A DNA stretch of 50,530 nt from a virus. Of this stretch, positions 46,636 through 50,530 are shown one piece after another. A program made the position numbers and the translations under genes. The first letter of the stretch is position 1. Each line of letters opens with the position of its first letter. Location: positions 1-50,530 of the IMG/VR virus record IMGVR_UViG_3300035661_000089; one strand, 5' to 3'. The notes under the pieces were generated by a model. It was not told where the DNA came from. It worked only from the letters and a program-made list of their open reading frames with translations, and searched no databases.

Positions 46636-48996
46636 TTATTTAAGGTCTAACGGCAGATCAAGCACGCGAAAAGCCCTACCGTGGAACCCATGCCCCGTCA
46701 ATAGTCTGTCTTTCGGAACCTCGACAATATAACCGCTGTCAACCAGACTGCGAATCGTATCATCGAGCGCCCTGGATGCACCGAATTTGTGTTGCTGGAA
46801 AGTCGGAACCCTCTGCGTCCGAATCTGGAGGTATTTGCGGGGCACGATACCGTCCTTCAACATACTCGACGGTACGTTGTAACCCGTGCCCACCTTGCCA
46901 GAAACATATTCGGAAATGAAGAACAGAATTTTCCGCTCACGGGTGTGGTCATTGATGCCAACGTCACCGGCTGCCAGTCGCCTCGTCATAATAGCAATGT
47001 CGCGACGCACCACTTGCAAAGCCCAGTCCACATACTCAGCAGTCACCACAGCACTCTCAGGCCTGTCTGCAACTGCCAGCAGTGCAGCAATTCGGCAGGC
47101 TTTCAGGTGAGCACGGTTCCACATCTGACGCCATGACTCGTCCGCTGTACTATTGATCTGAACGTCGCATTCCTTGTCAAATGATTGCAGTAGCCGACGA
47201 GCGTGCTCGTCCAGCCCGACACCATATGTCATGAATGCACCTTTGGCAACGACTGCCGTATGTACGACGTGAAGTAATTGGTTGAGTTCGTTCGTGTCAA
47301 GGTTCGTCTTCGGGTTTTCGTTATGTGCAGGACGTTCACCATCGTATTCAATGACGATAAAACGCGATAGAAACCCGTCCTCCATCATGGACTCAGTAAG
47401 CGACTCATAGAACGTGCCCGGTGTCGTTTCGCCGATCATGCTGTATGCAACACCCGTGACCGACGCGACCGTCTTTTCCTTGTCGCTGTATCCAATACCG
47501 CCAACGACACTGGTGGACGAGGACTTCTGATATAGGTTCATCATAGTGGTGCGCAAGGACGCGAGCGGCCCATCCCTGCCTTCTTCTGCCGCCAAGCGCT
47601 TCAGCTTGCGCCCCCATTCACCAGATACGTTCACAAAAGACGGGTTGAATGCGACCGCCTTAGCAAGTGCGGGCCCTGACGCAAAGTCAGAAAAGTCCAC
47701 GAACTCGGCAATCTTATTTCCGTTTGTTGTCAGGCCCATGCACTGGTGAATGATCTTGCTGATCCCGCTGTGCATTGCTTCCTTACCGATGGCGCTCCGA
47801 GCGACCAGAATGATATATAGGTTGAGGCCTGATTGTGGGATGTTCCAAGATTTACCGCACAGCCCTGCAAACAAGCCAAGCGCTGACACAATGCCCACCT
47901 CCCTCACGGGACGCGGTGCAGAGTCATAAATGTAACGTGCAATAACGCCAATGAAGCCTGGAGGCCACGGAAGCTCTGCCGTTGGCTGCATACCCATGGA
48001 CGTGATAGCGCCCACAGGTGCCCGCGGGGCTTGTATTGGTGCAGTAGCCGCAGCGATCTCGGCCTGTGGGGCCCGCATACGCTCCAGCAACGCATTAGCT
48101 AACCCTTCCCCGTGTTCTTCCGCTGCCAGTTCTCGTGACTGCCGACCGCGAATGATACGCAATGTACGATTCAAATAAACGTCGTCCTTCGTTGCCTTGC
48201 CCCGCTTACCCAAACCCGACAACCGAAACAACCTGCGACACTGCGCATTCGACCGCGAGTGAAAAGTAAACATAGACATGAGCGCTAAGTCCGCTTCCGA
48301 TTGCGACGGGTAGCCCATGCCTTTCCAGTCACCTTTGCAGAGTTCATTGAACTTGTCAGCGTTGACAGCGTTCATCAGCATGGACAGAACCTCGTCGTCC
48401 TCAAATTCCTCGCTGAACTCTTCTAGCTCCACCACACTGTCGCGGTTATTCCGTATTTCCTGCACCAGTAAATCAACGAGCTCTTGCTTCTCGCGCAATG
48501 GGCGGTCAAGGATAGTATCCCCAGTGCAAACAATGAACCGCTCCTGCGAATACACTTCAACAAAGTCCCGCCGCGCACCCGCCCCGATGCGTGCCTTGAC
48601 CCATATATGCAGACCCTGCCCCGATTGCGACCGCTCTGTGTAGCTGTCGAATGCGGTCATTATCATGCCGTGCCTCTCAATCGCTGTAGCAGGCGTCCAC
48701 TTAGCAGGGTCTTTTTCGTTAGTTGCGTTCTTGACATCCAAGTCAATACAGCAGAAGGGGTCAGCAGCAGCAAGCACAAACCCAATCCCAAGTTTGTAAT
48801 GGTATGCCGCCTGGCAAGCCATCCCGAATGACAACCATGTGGAAGCGTCCGTCGTGCTTCCTGGACGCAATTGCCCAAGCGAGTCCAGCGACGTTGGAAC
48901 CTTCAGATCTCCTTTGGCATCTGGTGACGCCAAAAGCCATTGTGCCGTAGTTTGCAATTCCGCAGGGATGCGCCCCCATTGCAGGGGGGTCTTCAT
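46636..48996 (-). CDS. PrimPol/DUF3987 primase-helicase
   Basis: 786 residues from ATG 48996, overlapping the HTH gene stop (ATGA); the TTG at 49035 is upstream of it. Residues about 1-190 form an archaeo-eukaryotic primase/PrimPol part: [26 protein letters not shown] (DxD), [13 protein letters not shown] (His), [15 protein letters not shown]. The C-terminal ~450 residues are a DUF3987-like P-loop domain ([22 protein letters not shown] with an altered Walker [18 protein letters not shown]). It makes primers and probably moves along DNA as a helicase at the origin. The last 70 residues are winged-helix-like. It is the first large gene of the leftward block. Confidence 0.82.
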   Translation of the reverse strand: MKTPLQWGRIPAELQTTAQWLLASPDAKGDLKVPTSLDSLGQLRPGSTTDASTWLSFGMACQAAYHYKLGIGFVLAAADPFCCIDLDVKNATNEKDPAKWTPATAIERHGMIMTAFDSYTERSQSGQGLHIWVKARIGAGARRDFVEVYSQERFIVCTGDTILDRPLREKQELVDLLVQEIRNNRDSVVELEEFSEEFEDDEVLSMLMNAVNADKFNELCKGDWKGMGYPSQSEADLALMSMFTFHSRSNAQCRRLFRLSGLGKRGKATKDDVYLNRTLRIIRGRQSRELAAEEHGEGLANALLERMRAPQAEIAAATAPIQAPRAPVGAITSMGMQPTAELPWPPGFIGVIARYIYDSAPRPVREVGIVSALGLFAGLCGKSWNIPQSGLNLYIILVARSAIGKEAMHSGISKIIHQCMGLTTNGNKIAEFVDFSDFASGPALAKAVAFNPSFVNVSGEWGRKLKRLAAEEGRDGPLASLRTTMMNLYQKSSSTSVVGGIGYSDKEKTVASVTGVAYSMIGETTPGTFYESLTESMMEDGFLSRFIVIEYDGERPAHNENPKTNLDTNELNQLLHVVHTAVVAKGAFMTYGVGLDEHARRLLQSFDKECDVQINSTADESWRQMWNRAHLKACRIAALLAVADRPESAVVTAEYVDWALQVVRRDIAIMTRRLAAGDVGINDHTRERKILFFISEYVSGKVGTGYNVPSSMLKDGIVPRKYLQIRTQRVPTFQQHKFGASRALDDTIRSLVDSGYIVEVPKDRLLTGHGFHGRAFRVLDLPLDLK

Positions 48997-49223
48997 GCCC
49001 GAACACCCCGACGCGCATTCAGAATCCTCTGCCAAGCCTCGAGGTGAGGGGTAACGGTGGCCCGCTCCCAGATAAAGAGCTGCCCGTGGTTGACCACAAT
49101 AGGGTTCGGAAGTAAGCCTCTCTTGCGCGCATATAGCAGCCCAGCGCGACTAACACGCAGATCACGCATTATCTGCGCGGAGGTGATATAGGTGTCATCG
49201 AAGTTCTTTTGAGCGGGGGACAT
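48993..49223 (-). CDS. Helix-turn-helix protein (AlpA/MerR-like)
   Basis: 76 residues from ATG 49223; GGAA five nt before it. [31 protein letters not shown] (about 14-44) is an HTH of the excisionase/AlpA/MerR N-terminal kind, with a [10 protein letters not shown] recognition segment. The rest is a short beta hairpin and helix. It sits between a strong promoter and the primase gene, so it may control the early operon or replication start. The longer frame to 49334 covers the promoter and is rejected. Confidence 0.7.
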   Translation of the reverse strand: MSPAQKNFDDTYITSAQIMRDLRVSRAGLLYARKRGLLPNPIVVNHGQLFIWERATVTPHLEAWQRILNARRGVRA

Positions 49224-49254
49224 AACGGTTCCAGTAAGGATGCAAAGCCTGCAC

Positions 49255-49284
49255 AGTATAAGTGCGGTCGTTAACGCATTGCAA
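49255..49284 (-). promoter_or_regulatory. Main early promoter with a palindromic spacer
   Basis: TTGCAA (49284-49279) and TATACT (49260-49255) with 18 nt between. The spacer contains the palindrome CGTTAACG (49269-49276), a candidate operator. The promoter points leftward into the HTH and primase genes and thus heads the whole replication/modification block. Confidence 0.65.
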
Positions 49285-49296
49285 CGGGTGTTAATA

Positions 49297-49953
49297 TCAG
49301 AAAGGTTTAGGCGGGGGCACTGGTGCAGGTTCATTCAGTATGTTGTCCCGAACAGTTTGCGCCCTTGTGAGTTCTGCTTTCAACTGTTCTTCAGCCGCCT
49401 TTATGCTTGCATTAAAGGAAGCACGAGCAGAGCCCACGCAAGCAGCATAATCATCACGCGCGTCGGCGTGCCTTCGTTTGCGGCCCCTGCACTGTTCCAC
49501 ATATTTGGAATAGAGCTGTGCGTATTCCCGCCGAGCATTTTCGCGTAGTTCCTGCAACATACGCTCTTCAATTTTCTTTTGATTTTGCAATGACACTTCC
49601 ATGGCATGTTGCGTCATTGGGTGTTGCTTGCGATAGCTGGAATAAACATCCTCAACGGACGTGATTGATGTTAGTTCCCCATCCTTGCGGAACTGCGCAC
49701 CAACATGCCATTCCAGGTCTGAACGAATAATGTCCGGGTAACGTGTACATAGTTTGTCCAGCTCCGCAACGTATGCAGGATCCGCGAGCAATTGTTTATT
49801 TAGACGGTCATGTTCTGCCATATCCTGAATGCTGATTACAGAGGCAGGATTGTCCATCCACAATCCTTTACTTACGAGCGGTTCCCCCGCTGGTGTAATG
49901 GGTGTAACGCCCCAAGACGCATAGAATTGATCCTTGTCTTCAATGCAACACAT
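49297..49953 (-). CDS. First early gene: hypothetical helical protein
   Basis: 218 residues; AAAGGAG five nt before ATG 49953. No membrane segment. The middle and end are charged helix (NQKKIEERMLQELRENARREYAQLYSKYV and AAEEQLKAELTRAQTV), ending in PAPVPPPKPF, a proline-rich tip of the kind that binds a partner. No domain recognised. As first gene of the leftward block it may act on the host immediately after entry, which is inference from position. Confidence 0.55.
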   Translation of the reverse strand: MCCIEDKDQFYASWGVTPITPAGEPLVSKGLWMDNPASVISIQDMAEHDRLNKQLLADPAYVAELDKLCTRYPDIIRSDLEWHVGAQFRKDGELTSITSVEDVYSSYRKQHPMTQHAMEVSLQNQKKIEERMLQELRENARREYAQLYSKYVEQCRGRKRRHADARDDYAACVGSARASFNASIKAAEEQLKAELTRAQTVRDNILNEPAPVPPPKPF

Positions 49954-49977
49954 AGCTGCTCCTTTGTTAATGGGCGG

Positions 49978-50006
49978 ATGCTAATGCAAGGGGCAAGACT
50001 TGTAAA
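49978..50006 (-). promoter_or_regulatory. Candidate promoter of the first early gene, overlapped by an iteron
   Basis: TTTACA (50006-50001) and TAGCAT (49983-49978) are 17 nt apart on the minus strand. The -10 box lies within the repeat GCTAATGC, so a protein that binds the repeats would also block this promoter. Confidence 0.45.
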
Positions 50007-50304
50007 CTTGATCACGGTAGGAGGGGAAGCTGTACGCACTCAGGGGGTCTGGGGCCTGGCATTAAACGGAAAACTTAAAATTAGTACGCTAATGCAAGCA
50101 AAATTAGTAAAAATAGCCGGTAATTGCTTATATCCCCGTAGCGGGGTCCTAGAGGGTAGGGGGAACACTTCGCTATCGCCCCCCTACCCTCCGACACTCT
50201 TGTCGTATCACCCTATATATAAAACGCTAATTTACTAATTATTGGTATAAGGTATTGATCTATAAGGGTTTTTCGCATTAGCCAATAAAATAATGAGCTA
50301 ATGC
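49980..50304. repeat. GCTAATGC iteron-like repeats
   Basis: Exact octamer GCTAATGC at 49980-49987, 50088-50095 and 50297-50304 on the plus strand and at 50275-50282 on the minus strand. Partial copies: GCTAAT at 50226-50231, GCATTA at 50059-50064 and CATTAG at 50321-50326. The end repeat also contains CTTGCATTA (25-33), the reverse of TAATGCAAG as found next to two of the copies. Iterons typically bind a replication initiator or repressor. Confidence 0.65.
50134..50191. repeat. Two GC-rich hairpins in tandem
   Basis: CCCCG-TAG-CGGGG at 50134-50146, then a 12-bp perfect inverted repeat GAGGGTAGGGGG (50152-50163) / CCCCCTACCCTC (50180-50191) with a 16-nt loop. Very stable, between AT-rich stretches. 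Could be a two-way terminator or a structural element of an origin. Confidence 0.6.
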
Positions 50305-50349
50305 AGAATATCGGGTATTCCATTAGTCAGACAGTCGAGGACACGAACC

Positions 50350-50394
50350 ATGCAAGCGCTGGCAGCGCTGAGCGTGCTGATGTGGTTAGCTTGA
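50350..50394 (+). CDS. Possible 14-residue leader peptide
   Basis: ATG 50350 opens MQALAALSVLMWLA and stops inside the end repeat at 50392-50394. GAGG lies about 9 nt before it. The hydrophobic, repetitive peptide could be a leader or a chance frame. AGCGCT occurs twice within it (50355-50360, 50364-50369). Confidence 0.2.
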   Translation: MQALAALSVLMWLA

Positions 50395-50530
50395 CATCCT
50401 AACGTCACTTGCATTATCAAATTCGGGTGCGCTACATTACGAATCACCAAACAGAACCGCAACCATAGCCCATGAGCTGGTCCCTGTTTGTAGGATGCAT
50501 CGATGTCTGGCATTGGTACTCTTGCATTCC
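50384..50530. repeat. Right copy of 147-bp terminal direct repeat
   Basis: Same as 1-147 with G at 50404 instead of A at 21. Contains the second copy of the TTGACA promoter (50391-50420). The window ends with the repeat, so its true outer limit on the right cannot be seen. Confidence 0.9.

Larger units (their letters stand above)
49954..50383. other. AT-rich non-coding region, candidate replication origin and control region
   Basis: 430 nt with no gene apart from one 14-codon frame at 50350. It holds GCTAATGC repeats (separate entry), two GC-rich hairpins and AT runs (50101-50130, 50210-50290). It separates leftward early genes from the rightward genes that begin after the end repeat. This makes it the best place for an origin and for divergent control. 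Nothing similar occurs elsewhere in the window. Confidence 0.6.

Noticed and set aside
48993-49223. HTH protein as a lysogeny repressor or true excisionase
   Set aside because: It is too small for a repressor with a dimerisation domain and there is no integrase; control of the early operon is more likely.
1-50530. Prophage attachment sites from the end repeats
   Set aside because: No integrase, excisionase pair or repressor; gene content and layout are of a whole lytic phage genome, and the repeats lie at the exact ends of the sequence.

Overview
This window is a complete or nearly complete tailed double-stranded DNA phage genome (Caudoviricetes). The architecture is that of a long non-contractile tail: a tail tube, a programmed-frameshift chaperone pair and an 878-residue tape measure, with no sheath gene. 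The two ends carry the same 147 bp (1-147 and 50384-50530, one mismatch). They are therefore either true direct terminal repeats or the overlap of a circular assembly; the unique length would be 50,383 bp. The host is Gram-negative, because the lysis cassette ends in an Rz/Rz1 spanin pair with a lipobox, and a TraR/DksA-like protein is present. I cannot name the host genus. I see no integrase, repressor, tRNA or CRISPR array, so a strictly lytic lifestyle is likely.

Layout. (1) Positions 1-378 are a non-coding leader with a promoter in the terminal repeat. (2) Positions 379-3418 (+) hold small accessory genes: a protein with a release-factor-like C-terminus, an apparently frameshifted small membrane protein gene and a PD-(D/E)XK nuclease. 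(3) Positions 3492-14474 (+) are packaging and head: small and large terminase, portal fused to a MuF domain, protease with an in-frame nested scaffold start, major capsid protein with an inserted beta domain, connectors, tail terminator, tail tube and tail chaperones. (4) Positions 14440-23983 (+) are tape measure and tail tip: DUF2460, DUF2163, NlpC/P60 and a J-like protein (a gene-transfer-agent/lambda-like tip module), plus an SGNH-esterase fibre. (5) Positions 23985-25921 (+) are lysis: coiled-coil membrane protein, holin, secreted transglycosylase, Rz and nested Rz1, then a strong terminator. (6) Positions 25906-49953 (-) are one long leftward early/middle block with almost all genes overlapping by 1-4 nt. 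(7) Positions 49954-50383 are an AT-rich region with GCTAATGC repeats and two GC hairpins, the best replication-origin/control candidate.

The early block combines three systems. Replication and recombination: PrimPol/DUF3987 primase-helicase, family B polymerase, beta-clamp-like protein, SF2 helicase ending in an SSB-type acidic tail, ATP-dependent ligase, TopoVI-A/Spo11-like TOPRIM protein, Sak4-type ATPase, DUF669 SSB-like protein and Cas4/RecB-like nuclease. Nucleotide supply: dCMP deaminase, MazG-like pyrophosphohydrolase and a ThyX remnant. DNA hypermodification: queE, gat-queC, a D12-type methyltransferase-like gene, queD, folE and dpdA in one coupled run that continues directly into the clamp and polymerase. 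This is a full GTP-to-preQ0 pathway plus the DNA transglycosylase that swaps guanine for a 7-deazaguanine. The methyltransferase-like protein embedded in it has lost the usual DPPY catalytic motif, and it is the most interesting candidate for something undescribed: an altered methyltransferase that may decorate the deazaguanine or its precursor.
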